46,954 nt of DNA from Telmatospirillum siberiense (GCF_002845745.1 NZ_PIUM01000043.1:1-46954), one strand, 5' to 3'; positions 26,851 to 35,506 are shown, counted from the stretch's first letter. Numbers and translations: made by a program. The notes: generated by a model not told the origin, from the sequence alone.

Positions 26851-27276
26851 TCAGGCGAGGATCAGGCGTACGGGCACGTTGTTACGGGTCGCGTTCGAAT
26901 AGGGGCACACCTGGTGCGCCTTGTCGACCAGGGCTTGGGCGTCGTCTTTCGAAAGTCCGGGCAGGGCGATTTCCAGTTCGACGTCGATGCCGAAACCGCC
27001 TTCGGAACGCGGTCCGATGCCGACGGTGGCCTTGACGGTGGTGTCCGCCGGAACCTTCGGTCCGCCTTGCGAGGCGACGAATTTCATGGCGCCGAGGAAA
27101 CAGGCCGAATAGCCGGCGGCAAACAACTGCTCGGGGTTGTTGCCGGGGCCGCCCGCGCCGCCCAGTTCCTTCGGGGTGCTCAGCTTGACGTCGAGGCTGC
27201 CGTCGGTGGTGGCGGCGTGGCCGTCGCGGCCGCCGGTGGCGGTTGCACTGGTCTTATAGAGAACGGTGACGGGCAT
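26851..27276 (-). CDS. ohr: Organic hydroperoxide reductase Ohr (OsmC family)
   Basis: A 141-aa thiol peroxidase that reduces organic and fatty-acid hydroperoxides, acting as a homodimer with lipoylated proteins as electron donors in characterised species. The two catalytic cysteines are present: Cys59 in AAGYSACFLGAMKFV and Cys124 in HQVCPYSNATRNN. MPVTVLYKTSATATGGRDG at the N-terminus is typical of Ohr rather than OsmC. The start at 27274-27276 follows an AAGGAG ribosome site. It is divergent from ohrR across a 223-bp region with two matching operators, so induction by organic peroxide is likely. Confidence 0.95.
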   Translation of the reverse strand: MPVTVLYKTSATATGGRDGHAATTDGSLDVKLSTPKELGGAGGPGNNPEQLFAAGYSACFLGAMKFVASQGGPKVPADTTVKATVGIGPRSEGGFGIDVELEIALPGLSKDDAQALVDKAHQVCPYSNATRNNVPVRLILA

Positions 27277-27390
27277 GAGAAACTCCTTCTGAATAGAGCT
27301 GCGTGATCTTGGATAGCGGTTCGGTTGCGTTCCGCCAATCAGTTCCATTGGGAAACGAGGCGGCGTTGACCTTGGATTAATCATTATTAC

Positions 27391-27409
27391 GCGATTCAAT
27401 CGTGCGCTA
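27391..27409. promoter_or_regulatory. OhrR operator 1
   Basis: GCGATTCAATCGTGCGCTA contains a CGATT/AATCG dyad around a single central base and shares its core with a second site at 27450. It is placed between divergent ohr and ohrR. Confidence 0.65.
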
Positions 27410-27449
27410 TATAACTGTTCGCATGGCTGCCATGCATATTGAGTTTTTT

Positions 27450-27470
27450 GCGATTTAATCGTGTGCGATA
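27450..27470. promoter_or_regulatory. OhrR operator 2
   Basis: GCGATTTAATCG with a GTGTGCGATA tail repeats operator 1 with one change in the core, 59 bases away. CGATT-T-AATCG is a perfect dyad. It lies 30 bases upstream of the ohrR start and probably mediates autorepression. Confidence 0.65.
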
Positions 27471-27499
27471 GAGTTCAGCGGTTTTACCCCGGAGTTCCC

Positions 27500-27961
27500 A
27501 TGGCAGACGAACAATTGACCCTCGGCCGGTTTCTGTGCTTCGCGATATATTCGGCCAACCACGCGTTCAACCGGGTCTACAAGCCGCTGCTCGACAAGCT
27601 GGGACTGACCTATCCTCAGTATCTGGTGATGGTCATCCTGTGGGAAGACGATGACCAGACGGTCGGGCGGATCGGCGAACGGCTCTATCTCGAATCCAGC
27701 ACATTGACGCCGTTGCTGAAGCGGTTGGAGGCGGCGGGTTATCTCCGCCGCGAGCGCGACATGTCGGATGAGCGTCAGGTGCGTGTGCGGCTGACCGATT
27801 CGGGGCGGCAATTGCGGGGCCAGGCGGCTGTTCTACCCGGTTGCATCATCGAGGCGTCGGGACTGGGAATCGAGAAGTTGCAACAGCTTCAAGGTGACGT
27901 CAGCAGGCTGCGCGATGCCTTGATGACCTTCGGGCAGGATGACGAGGCGTCGGGTAAATAA
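27500..27961 (+). CDS. ohrR: MarR-family organic-peroxide sensor OhrR
   Basis: A 153-aa MarR-family repressor. LCFAIYSANHAFNRVYKPLL carries the peroxide-sensing cysteine Cys13, and LGLTYPQYLVMVILWE is the OhrR hallmark. The winged helix covers about residues 55-100 (LYLESSTLTPLLKRLEAAGY, then the DERQVRV wing). A second cysteine, Cys115, is placed like the resolving cysteine of 2-Cys OhrR proteins, so oxidation may form a disulphide; this is inferred from position. The ATG at 27500 follows GGAG; 13 codons upstream are open but overlap operator 2. It represses ohr and itself until oxidised. Confidence 0.93.
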   Translation: MADEQLTLGRFLCFAIYSANHAFNRVYKPLLDKLGLTYPQYLVMVILWEDDDQTVGRIGERLYLESSTLTPLLKRLEAAGYLRRERDMSDERQVRVRLTDSGRQLRGQAAVLPGCIIEASGLGIEKLQQLQGDVSRLRDALMTFGQDDEASGK

Positions 27962-28440
27962 TAACCTGAGCGCGAGGCGGGGATGCGCCAGGACCGCTTT
28001 CTCCACCGGGCCATTCCGTCTCTCATGATCACGACGGACTTGCAAAAGACCTTATTTTGCTTGATGTTTTCCGCTGTTGGCCGAGCCGGGGCGCCTGCTC
28101 GGGTCTGGGGCTGTTTTCTCAATTATTGCGCGCCGCAGATTTCTGCCGGCTTGATGATCGGCCTTGAAAAAGGGTGGTCTGTTATTATTGGTGAAATTGG
28201 TCTGGCCACTTGGCCCAATTACATCTTATATTGGCCGCGCACGACAAGCCCGGGGGGGAACCGGCGTCGGCACTGGGGGAGAACGAGCGACAAGACATTT
28301 CCTGAAAACATCGCGACAGGTTCGGCTGCGGCGGTCCTTGAATTCGGACCTGCGGCGCCAAGCCGTTTGCCTCGGTGGATTGGGGATTTTCGAGAAGCTT
28401 AACGGAACCGCAAAGAACTATAGAAATGGAGACTGAACCG
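27962..28440. other. Intergenic upstream of the TRAP operon, with AATTGG dyad
   Basis: No convincing gene is seen; an open frame at 27983-28402 has no ribosome site or recognisable features. AATTGG (28195-28200) and CCAATT (28215-28220) form a dyad separated by 14 bases that contain GGCC pairs. It resembles the TGGT/ACCA elements before the GntR gene at 15151 and is a candidate operator for dctP. An AT-rich stretch from 28185 to 28235 may hold the promoter. Confidence 0.4.
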
Positions 28441-29412
28441 ATGAAAGCCACTAAAAAACTGATCATCACCGCGTTCGCGGGAACGTTGATGTTCGGTGTC
28501 CAGGCCCAGGCGCGCGAGTTTCGGGCTGCGGATGTGCAGCCGGAAGACTATCCGACCGTCAAGGCCCTCAAATTCATGGGTGAGGATCTGGGCAAGCAGA
28601 CCAACGGAAAATATTCGATCAAGGTGTATCACAGCGGCCAGTTGGGCAGCGAAAAGGACACCATCGAGCAGTTGAAGCTGGGCGCCATCGATATTCTGCG
28701 TATCAATACGGGCGCGCTCAACGAGGTCTGCAAGGCGACGGTGCTGCCGGTGCTGCCCTACGTGTTCAAGAGCATCGACCAGATGCATCACGTCGTCGAC
28801 GGCCCGATCGGCGAGGAAATCCTCAAATACTGTGAAGCCCAGGGTATGGTCGGTTTGGCCTATTACGACTCGGGCGCCCGTTCCTTCTACACCAAGAAGC
28901 CGATCAAGAGCCTGGCCGACCTCAAGGGCCTGAAGATCCGCGTCCAGCAGACCGATCTGTGGGTGGCCGTGATGAAGGCGCTGGGTGTCAACGCCACTCC
29001 GATGCCTTATGGCGAGGTCTTCACCGGTCTGAAGACCGGTCTGATCGATGGTGCCGAGAACAATTGGCCCAGCTATCAGTCGACCCACCATTATGAAGTG
29101 GCCAAGTACTTCACGCTGGACGAACATTCCATGGCGCCCGAGGTGGTGCTGATCTCGAAGAAGGTCTGGGACAGCCTGTCCCCCGACGACCAGAAGGCCG
29201 TCAAACAAGCCGCCAAGGATTCCGTCCCCTACATGCGCAACCTGTGGCAGGCCATGGAAGTGTCTTCGCGGGCCGAGGTCGAGAAGGCCGGCGTGACCGT
29301 GGAGCAGATCGACAAGGCGCAGTTCCAGGAGGCCGTCAAGCCGATCTACGACCAATTCGTGACGGATCCGAAGCTGAAGGACCTGCTTGTCCGTATGCAA
29401 GCCGTCAACTGA
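28441..29412 (+). CDS. dctP: TRAP transporter solute-binding protein
   Basis: A 323-aa periplasmic DctP-type receptor. The signal peptide is residues 1-24 (KKLIITAFAGTLMFGVQAQA). The family core follows: LGSEKDTIEQLKLGAIDI near residue 70, GLKIRVQQTDLW around 165 with the conserved substrate-carboxylate arginine, and GEVFTGLKTGLIDGAENNW near 200. It captures a carboxylate, classically a C4-dicarboxylate, and hands it to the DctQM permease using the sodium or proton gradient. The exact ligand cannot be read. GGAG precedes the ATG. It is the first gene of dctPQM. Confidence 0.93.
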   Translation: MKATKKLIITAFAGTLMFGVQAQAREFRAADVQPEDYPTVKALKFMGEDLGKQTNGKYSIKVYHSGQLGSEKDTIEQLKLGAIDILRINTGALNEVCKATVLPVLPYVFKSIDQMHHVVDGPIGEEILKYCEAQGMVGLAYYDSGARSFYTKKPIKSLADLKGLKIRVQQTDLWVAVMKALGVNATPMPYGEVFTGLKTGLIDGAENNWPSYQSTHHYEVAKYFTLDEHSMAPEVVLISKKVWDSLSPDDQKAVKQAAKDSVPYMRNLWQAMEVSSRAEVEKAGVTVEQIDKAQFQEAVKPIYDQFVTDPKLKDLLVRMQAVN

Positions 29413-29500
29413 CCAACCGTAATCGGATTTTCGGCGTGCCGCTCTTTCGAATCGGGCGGCCCGCCGATCTTCCCGGGATTTTCCTCAAGGAGCCTCTCGA

Positions 29501-30061
29501 ATGGCTGTAGAAACTCAAGCCGCCTCCCCACCACCGCTGCCGGAGTCGGCTTCCATTCCGAAAGCGCTGGCAACGTATTTCCGTTTCAATGGATGGTTGT
29601 CGAAGCAGTGCCTTCGCATCTCGGTGTTCGGTCTGTGCACCATTCTCGGTGCCGTGCTGACCCAGATCTTCGGGCGTTATGTCCTGAACGACTCGCCCAC
29701 TTGGACCGAAATCTTCGCCCTGGTGGTGGTGCTTTACGTCACCTGCCTGTCGGCGGCGGTCGGTGTTCGCGACTCGCGGCATATCGGAATGGAATCCATC
29801 GTGATCTTCCTCGGGGAAACGGGGCGGAAGAGGATCGAGATCTTCGTCTATCTGTCGATGATCTTCTTCGGGGCGGCGATGTCCTACGGTGGCGGCATCC
29901 TGGCTTTCGAAGTTTGGGACTACATGAATCCCGGCCTGCCGATTTCTCAGGGGTGGAGCTATGTCCCCCTGTGCGGCGGAGGGCTCCTGATCGCCTATTT
30001 CGCCGTTGAACAAATCATCGCGCGTCTCGTGAATGTAAAGGTTGTCCCATCATGGCACTGA
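29501..30061 (+). CDS. dctQ: TRAP transporter small permease
   Basis: A 186-aa inner-membrane subunit with four predicted helices, roughly residues 45-65, 70-95, 118-138 and 145-172. WTEIFALVVVLYVTCLSAAVG followed by VRDSRHIGME is the DctQ signature. It joins the large subunit DctM to form the translocation unit. The first 25 residues are polar and Pro/Ser-rich. AAGGAG precedes the ATG. Its 3' end overlaps dctM by 10 bases, indicating coupled translation. Confidence 0.92.
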   Translation: MAVETQAASPPPLPESASIPKALATYFRFNGWLSKQCLRISVFGLCTILGAVLTQIFGRYVLNDSPTWTEIFALVVVLYVTCLSAAVGVRDSRHIGMESIVIFLGETGRKRIEIFVYLSMIFFGAAMSYGGGILAFEVWDYMNPGLPISQGWSYVPLCGGGLLIAYFAVEQIIARLVNVKVVPSWH

Positions 30062-31332
30062 CCATTCTCTGCCTGACTTTCGTGGTCGGCCTGCTTCTCG
30101 GAATGCCCGTGGTTTTCGCCATCGGTGTGTCCTCCATCGCGACCATCGCTTACGAAGGCCTGCCGATGGCCATCGTCTTCCAGCGCATGGCCGCCGGCAT
30201 GAACGTCTTCGCCTTCCTGACCATTCCCTTCTTCATCTTCACCGGTGAACTGATGATGTACGGCGGCATCGCCGACCGTATCATCCGTTGCGCCAAGGCG
30301 ACGGTGGGACATGTCCGGGGCGGTCTGGGCATGACCAACGTGGTGGCCTGCACCATGTTCGGCGGTGTGTCCGGTTCGCCGGCCGCCGACGTCTCGGCGA
30401 TGGGCTCGGCGATGATCCCGCTGATGAAGAAGGAAGGCTACGAGGCCGATTACGCGGTCAACGTCACCACCTATTCCTCCCTCGTCGGCGCCTTGCTGCC
30501 GACCAGCCACAACATGATCATCTATTCGCTGGCGGCCGGCGGCACGGTGTCCATGACATCGCTGATCCTGGCCGGCGCCTTGCCAGCGGCATTGCTGACC
30601 GTCGCCAATGTGCTGGTGGCATACTTCGTCGCCGTTTCGCGCGGCTACAAGGCCGGCGCCTTCCCCGGCTGGCGCGAGGTGGGGCGGAGCACCGCGGCCG
30701 CTTTGCCCGGCCTGTTCATCATGGTCATCATCACCGGCGGTATCTTGTCGGGTATCTTCACCGCGGCCGAGGCCGGAGCGGTGGCGGTCGCCTATGCGCT
30801 GCTGCTGACCATCTTCGTCTATCGCAGTCTGTCTTGGGAAGCTTTCCTGAAGGCGGCGGCGAAAGCTTGCAAGACCACCGGCATCGTGCTGCTGCTGGTC
30901 GGCATTTCGACCATGTTCGGCTATCTGATGAGCCTTTACGGCGTGGCCGAACTGGCCGGTGAAGGCTTGGCCAAGATCAGCACGACGCCCTGGGTCATCT
31001 TCATCCTGGTCGATCTGGTGCTGTTCTTCTTCGGCATCTTCCTCGACATGGCTGCCCACATCCTGGTCTGCACCCCGATCCTGCTGCCGATCGTCGTGCA
31101 TTACGGCATGAGCCCGGTCCAGTTCGGCATCATCGTCCTCTTGAACTGCTGCATCGGCCTCAACACGCCGCCGGTTGGCGTTTGCTTCTATCTCGGCTGC
31201 GCCATCGGCGAGGTCTCGGTCGGCAAGGTGGTCAAGTCGATCTGGCCCTTCATGTTGGCTCTGTGGGTCACGCTGATCATCATTACCCTGGTGCCCGGCA
31301 CGTCCATGTGGCTGCACGACATGCTGCAGTAG
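30052..31332 (+). CDS. dctM: TRAP transporter large permease
   Basis: A 426-aa inner-membrane subunit with about 12 helices. It begins MALTILCLTFVVGLLLGMPV and carries the family motifs FFIFTGELMMYGGIADRI and GGVSGSPAADVSAMGS, the latter in the discontinuous-helix ion/substrate site. LNTPPVGVCFYLG near residue 365 is conserved in the second half. It moves the ligand delivered by DctP, driven by an ion gradient. It is the last gene of the operon and is followed by a strong terminator. Confidence 0.94.
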   Translation: MALTILCLTFVVGLLLGMPVVFAIGVSSIATIAYEGLPMAIVFQRMAAGMNVFAFLTIPFFIFTGELMMYGGIADRIIRCAKATVGHVRGGLGMTNVVACTMFGGVSGSPAADVSAMGSAMIPLMKKEGYEADYAVNVTTYSSLVGALLPTSHNMIIYSLAAGGTVSMTSLILAGALPAALLTVANVLVAYFVAVSRGYKAGAFPGWREVGRSTAAALPGLFIMVIITGGILSGIFTAAEAGAVAVAYALLLTIFVYRSLSWEAFLKAAAKACKTTGIVLLLVGISTMFGYLMSLYGVAELAGEGLAKISTTPWVIFILVDLVLFFFGIFLDMAAHILVCTPILLPIVVHYGMSPVQFGIIVLLNCCIGLNTPPVGVCFYLGCAIGEVSVGKVVKSIWPFMLALWVTLIIITLVPGTSMWLHDMLQ

Positions 31333-31352
31333 GACCGCCTTTCGACAAAATA

Positions 31353-31391
31353 AAACCGCCCGGAACGGTTTCGTTCCGGGCGGTTTCTTTA
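31353..31391 (+). terminator. Intrinsic terminator of dctPQM
   Basis: A perfect 14-bp stem (31353-31366 with 31373-31386), 6-base loop and T-rich tail lie 20 bases past the dctM stop. Confidence 0.88.
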
Positions 31392-31522
31392 TATGAATTC
31401 ATAGGCCCGGTTGGTCCGGGATTGGCTGTTACACGGTGAAACCGGACTGAATTCGCCGTGACATCCAGCTCTGCTATTCCTGTTCTCCACCACGGATTTC
31501 GCGTGGCTTGAATCGGTTCAGG

Positions 31523-31783
31523 ATGCAGGACATGTTCGGTTCCAGAAAAAACAATTCCGGCTCGCCGTCGCGTCGGCGCGCCTCCCGCCGGGTCGTAACC
31601 ATGGCCGGCGTCGCCTTGCTGTTCGCGATGATCGTTTCCGGCCTGGTGGACGGGGCGTCACATCGCGCGGCCACTTCCGTGGCCTGTGCGTCCCATTCCG
31701 CCCGGTGTGTCCCCGATGGAGTCAGGGCTTCGTCCGGCGCCACCGGGTCAGCGACGGGGCTTGTTCCGTCAAGGCTTGGCTGA
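31523..31783 (+). CDS. Possible small single-pass membrane protein
   Basis: An open frame of 86 codons (or 83 from the ATG at 31532). It encodes a basic Ser/Arg-rich N-terminus, one hydrophobic helix (VVTMAGVALLFAMIVSGLV) and a Ser/Ala-rich tail with two cysteines. Codon third positions are GC-rich like genuine genes here. AGGA precedes the second ATG closely. The last 62 bases overlap the convergent TPR gene. No family is recognised. It could be a chance open frame in a 389-bp gap that otherwise holds only the dctM terminator. Confidence 0.3.
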   Translation: MQDMFGSRKNNSGSPSRRRASRRVVTMAGVALLFAMIVSGLVDGASHRAATSVACASHSARCVPDGVRASSGATGSATGLVPSRLG

Positions 31784-33521
31784 CGGCGGCCAGCACGGCT
31801 TCCCAGTCGCCGGGGCGCGGCTGACGGAACTGCCGAAGCGTCGGGTACCAGGGACTGTCGTCGCGCCCCTGAAGCCAGCGCCAGCAGTTGTCGAAGCGGT
31901 TGAGCAGCCAGATCGGTTTGCCCAAGGCGCCGGCCAGATGGGCGACCGCCGTGTCGACCGAGATCACCAGATCGAGATTGGCGATCAAGGCCGCCGCCTC
32001 GGCGAAATCGTCGATGCTTCCCATATGGTCGACAACGGGCGAACCCGGCGGCGGGAGCGGCTCGGTTTTCTGTAAGCTGTAGGCGGTGACGTCCGGCCGA
32101 TCGCCAAGGATGGTCAGCCGTTCCGCAGGCAGGGAGCGCCTGCGGTCCAGGGCGGCGAGATCGGCCATGTGCGATCGAGAATTGCCCGCCCAGGCCAGTC
32201 CGACCCTGCAGCGCCCGTCGTCGGGGAGGCGCCGACGCCATGCGTCGACGGAGCGGTCGGCGGCGGAGAGATAGGGGACCCGGGAGGGAATGTCGGCCAA
32301 GGTGGAGGAGAAGGCCAGCGGCAGGCTCATCATCGGGCAGTGCAGGTCGAAAGGGGGAAGGGCGTCCCCTTCCTCCAGGAGCTGTTCGATCCCCGGCAGG
32401 CCGGACAACAGCCGGCGCAGTTCCTGGGGAACGCTCAAGATCACGCGCAGGCCGCGATCGGCGAGTCGCGGTATGTAACGGCAAAACTGGATGCTGTCGC
32501 CGAACCCCTGTTCGGCATGGATCAGGATGCGCGCGCCGGCCGCCGGTTCGCCCCGCCAGAGAGGCTGTGCAAAGGATTGCTGGGATTGGGCGAGATGCGG
32601 GGTACGCCAACGCCATTCCCGTTCCCGCCATCCTTCCTCGAAATCGCCGGCGGTGAGAAGCGCCATGCCCCGGTTGTTGTGCGCCTCGGCGAAATCGGGA
32701 CGGAGCGCCAGCGCTTGGTCATAGCAGGCGAGCGCTTCATCCAGTTTCCGCTGGCCCTGGCAGGCCATCCCCAGGTTGTTCAGAATCTCGGGGCGGCCGG
32801 GGGAGAGGACAAGGGCGCGGACCAGGACGGTTTCGGCCTCTCCGGCCCGCCCCAGATGGGAAAGCGCCAGTCCCAGATTGTTATGGGCCTCGGCATAGGC
32901 CGGCCGGAGTGCGATGGCGTTGCGGTAGGCCCGGCTGGCCTCGGGAAAGGCGTCGACGAATCCGGCGAGCGTTACACCTTGATTGTACCAGGCCTCGGCG
33001 AACTCCGGTTGGGCCGCGGCGGCGCGGCGGAAACAGCGAAGCGCCTGTTCGTTGCGTCCCTCCAGCTTGTATTGGATGCCCAGATTGTTGAGAGCCTTCG
33101 CATGGGCGGGGATCAAGTCCAGGGTCCGCCGGTAGCAGATCGAAGCGGCGGTTCCTTCCCCGGTCATCTGCAGGAGCGTGCCGAGATTGTAGGGCGCTTC
33201 GGCGTCGCCGGGCCGGAGATCCGTGGCATGGCGGTAACTTTGCCGCGCCTCCGCCATGCGGCCTGCCTTACGCAGCAGATTGCCGCGGTTGACATAGGCT
33301 TCGGCAAATTCCGGCTCGATGGCGAGGGCGCGTTCGATCAACGCCAGGGCCTCGTCGCTCCGTCCGGACTGCAAGGCGATCACCCCCAGTCCGTGCAGCG
33401 CGTAAGGATAGCCGGGCATTTCGGCGAGGACGCGCCGATAGCCATCGGCGGCGGCGGCGAGGCGCCCTGCCTGGTGGTGGGTCATGGCGTCGATGAACGA
33501 GGCGGAAGCGGGGTTGGACAT
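31722..33521 (-). CDS. TPR protein with glycosyltransferase-9-like C-terminal domain
   Basis: A protein of 599 aa from the ATG at 33519-33521; a GTG at 33593 would add 24 residues, and neither start has a good ribosome site. About eight tetratricopeptide repeats fill residues 10-300, with AEAYVNRGNLLRKAGRMAEA and AEAHNNLGLALSHLGRAGEA as clear examples. The C-terminal half resembles heptosyltransferase-type GT-B folds: ILIHAEQGFGDSIQFCRY, VGLAWAGNS, LDLVISVDTAVAHLAGALGK and SPWYPTLRQFRQ. The donor and acceptor are unknown; protein or surface-glycan glycosylation is plausible. It is paralogous to the gene at 40676 but has normal local GC content. Confidence 0.82.
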   Translation of the reverse strand: MSNPASASFIDAMTHHQAGRLAAAADGYRRVLAEMPGYPYALHGLGVIALQSGRSDEALALIERALAIEPEFAEAYVNRGNLLRKAGRMAEARQSYRHATDLRPGDAEAPYNLGTLLQMTGEGTAASICYRRTLDLIPAHAKALNNLGIQYKLEGRNEQALRCFRRAAAAQPEFAEAWYNQGVTLAGFVDAFPEASRAYRNAIALRPAYAEAHNNLGLALSHLGRAGEAETVLVRALVLSPGRPEILNNLGMACQGQRKLDEALACYDQALALRPDFAEAHNNRGMALLTAGDFEEGWREREWRWRTPHLAQSQQSFAQPLWRGEPAAGARILIHAEQGFGDSIQFCRYIPRLADRGLRVILSVPQELRRLLSGLPGIEQLLEEGDALPPFDLHCPMMSLPLAFSSTLADIPSRVPYLSAADRSVDAWRRRLPDDGRCRVGLAWAGNSRSHMADLAALDRRRSLPAERLTILGDRPDVTAYSLQKTEPLPPPGSPVVDHMGSIDDFAEAAALIANLDLVISVDTAVAHLAGALGKPIWLLNRFDNCWRWLQGRDDSPWYPTLRQFRQPRPGDWEAVLAAVSQALTEQAPSLTRWRRTKP

Positions 33522-33675
33522 GGGAGAAACGGCCGCCAGAATGGGAACGCGGGGGAGAATAGCCGAGTTGGCGGATCGGGACAAAGATTTCACCGGGGCG
33601 GACGACCAGGGTAATCGGCTAAACGCGCGCGAGCTGCCCTTTCGAAGCTTTACTCGCCGCGTTGGCGCACTGCGC

Positions 33676-33981
33676 GCCCCGAAGCTTTAGCGGAGGCAGC
33701 CAAGGTGGACGGATGTCCACCGCCCGGCGCCTGAGGGACACCAATTTAAACCGGGGCATGCGGGTTTGCCGCTTGCCCCGAAGCTTTAGCGGAGGCAGCC
33801 AAGGTGGACGGATGTCCACCGCCCGGCGCCTGAGGGACACCAATTTAAACCGGGGCATGCGGGTTTGCCGCTTGCCCCGAAGCTTTAGCGGAGGCAGCCA
33901 AGGTGGACGGATGTCCACCGCCCGGCGCCTGAGGGACACCAATTTAAACCGGGGCAAGCGGGTTTTCCGCTTGCCCCGGGA
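33676..33981. repeat. Three 99-bp tandem intergenic repeats
   Basis: Units begin at 33676, 33775 and 33874 and are nearly identical. Each contains a GGTGGAC/GTCCACC hairpin with a GGAT loop. The unit ends in an imperfect hairpin in copies 1 and 2, and in copy 3 in a perfect 13-bp stem (33949-33961 with 33967-33979). Because 99 is divisible by three, both strands stay open and give artificial 33-residue repeat proteins. The element fills most of the 594-bp gap between the TPR gene and mntH. Confidence 0.85.
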
Positions 33982-34059
33982 CGGACGATCAGGAAAACCT
34001 CGACAAGACGCTTGATTCCGGACAAACGTGGCGAATCTATAGCTTAACTGATCGCCCGG

Positions 34060-34077
34060 TCGCCGGTCCTCCGGCGA
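34060..34077 (+). promoter_or_regulatory. Hairpin in the mntH leader
   Basis: TCGCCGG and CCGGCGA form a 7-bp stem with a TCCT loop, 38 bases before the mntH ATG. It could shape the leader or be a remnant of the repeats upstream. No obvious Mur/MntR box was found. Confidence 0.3.
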
Positions 34078-34115
34078 TTGCCCCGCCCGTCTTCAAATTT
34101 GGATGCGATTGCCCG

Positions 34116-35432
34116 ATGTTCCGGTTGCCTAAAACCGCCACAGCTCCCTTTTGTCCCTCCGAAGTCCGCGGTTCGGTCCAAGTCGCTCCGGGGGCGTCCC
34201 CCTGGTCGAAACTGGCCCGCTTCGCCGGGCCGGGTCTTCTGGTTTCGGTCGGCTATATGGATCCCGGCAATTGGGCGACCGACATCGAGGCCGGCTCGAA
34301 ATACGGCTATGACCTGCTGTTCATCGTGGTGTTGGCCGGATTGGCGGCGATGCTGCTGCAGTGGATGTCGATGCGTCTCGGCGTCGTGACGGGCAGGGAT
34401 CTGGCGCAGATGTCGCGTCAACGCTATGGCCGGAAGGCCAATCTCTGCCTTTGGCTGTTGGCCGAACTTTCCATCGTGGCCTGCGATCTGGCCGAGGTGC
34501 TGGGCGGCGCCCTGGCTTTTCATATGTTGCTGGGGGTTTCGTTGCTGGTGGGCATCGCCCTGACGGCCCTCGATACCCTGCTCGTCCTTGGGCTGAAGGG
34601 ACAAAAATTCCGTGAGCTGGAGGCGATCGTCCTCGGTCTGATCCTGACCATCGGCGCCAGTTATCTGGTCGAGTTATGGCTGATCCGGCCCGTTTGGCCC
34701 GACGTGGCGCGTGGACTGCTGCCGGACTGGCGGGTGCTTGCCGACAAGGATGCCCTCTATCTGGCGATCGGCGTTCTGGGGGCCACGGTCATGCCCCATA
34801 ATCTCTATCTGCATTCCTCCATCGTGCAGACCCGGGTGGTCGGCCAGGGCGAGCAAGCCAAGCGGCAGGCGATCCGCTATCTCGGGCTCGATACGGTGGT
34901 GTCGCTCTTCCTCGCCGTGCTGGTCAATGCCGCCATTCTCATCCTGGCCGGCGCCGCGTTCCATGCCAACGGCTATCAAACGGTCGCCGATATCGAGGAC
35001 GCCTACCATCTGCTCGATCCGATCGTGGGCACCTCCCTTGCCGGAGGACTGTTCGCCATCGCCCTTCTGGCGTCCGGCCAGAATTCGACCTTTACCGGGA
35101 CGATCGCCGGACAGGTGATCCTCGAGGGGTTCCTCGATATTAAGATCCCTTGCTGGCAGCGGCGCCTGATCACCCGCGCGCTGGCCCTGCTTCCGGCATT
35201 CGCCGGAGTGGCCTGGCTGGGGGATCAGTCGGTCGGAAAACTGCTCGTTCTCAGTCAGGTGGCGCTCAGTCTTCAGTTGCCGTTCGCGCTCTTCCCGCTG
35301 ATCAGCTTCACCTCCAGTCGCGCCGTGATGGGGGCGCTGGGCAATTCGCGGGTGGCGGCTTTTGCCGGCTGGGCCTTATTTGCGATTATTTGCGGGGCCA
35401 ACTTGGCATTGCTCGCCGAACTGATGACGTGA
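34116..35432 (+). CDS. mntH: Nramp-family divalent metal (Mn2+) transporter
   Basis: A 438-aa inner-membrane importer with about 11 helices, taking up Mn2+ (and Fe2+) with protons. Metal-site motifs are intact: DPGN at residues 49-52 in GYMDPGNWATDIEAG, and MPHN at 226-229 in GATVMPHNLYLHS. A transport-signature GQNSTFTGTIAGQ occurs near residue 325. The N-terminal 30 residues are polar and poorly conserved, so the true start may be slightly downstream. The ATG is not preceded by a strong ribosome site. Manganese- or iron-responsive regulation is usual for the family, but no operator is visible. Confidence 0.93.
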   Translation: MFRLPKTATAPFCPSEVRGSVQVAPGASPWSKLARFAGPGLLVSVGYMDPGNWATDIEAGSKYGYDLLFIVVLAGLAAMLLQWMSMRLGVVTGRDLAQMSRQRYGRKANLCLWLLAELSIVACDLAEVLGGALAFHMLLGVSLLVGIALTALDTLLVLGLKGQKFRELEAIVLGLILTIGASYLVELWLIRPVWPDVARGLLPDWRVLADKDALYLAIGVLGATVMPHNLYLHSSIVQTRVVGQGEQAKRQAIRYLGLDTVVSLFLAVLVNAAILILAGAAFHANGYQTVADIEDAYHLLDPIVGTSLAGGLFAIALLASGQNSTFTGTIAGQVILEGFLDIKIPCWQRRLITRALALLPAFAGVAWLGDQSVGKLLVLSQVALSLQLPFALFPLISFTSSRAVMGALGNSRVAAFAGWALFAIICGANLALLAELMT

Positions 35433-35506
35433 GATGGCGGCCCCCCCCCGGTCGGCTTTCCCGACGTCTCGTCTTTAATTTCCGTTTTCCGCTGAAGGCC
35501 CCGCCA

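Noticed and set aside
27983-28402. 139-codon frame upstream of dctP
   Set aside because: No ribosome site, no recognisable domain, and it spans the likely TRAP promoter and dyad.
33676-33972. CRISPR array
   Set aside because: Units are contiguous 99-bp copies with no unique spacers and no cas genes nearby.
33619-34015. Repeat proteins of 33-residue units on both strands
   Set aside because: A 99-bp tandem repeat without stops yields these on both strands; no start signals, and the hairpins favour a DNA/RNA element.
35150-35506. N-terminal extension of the second secreted hydrolase
   Set aside because: It overlaps mntH in another frame and would bury the clear signal peptide that starts at 35507.
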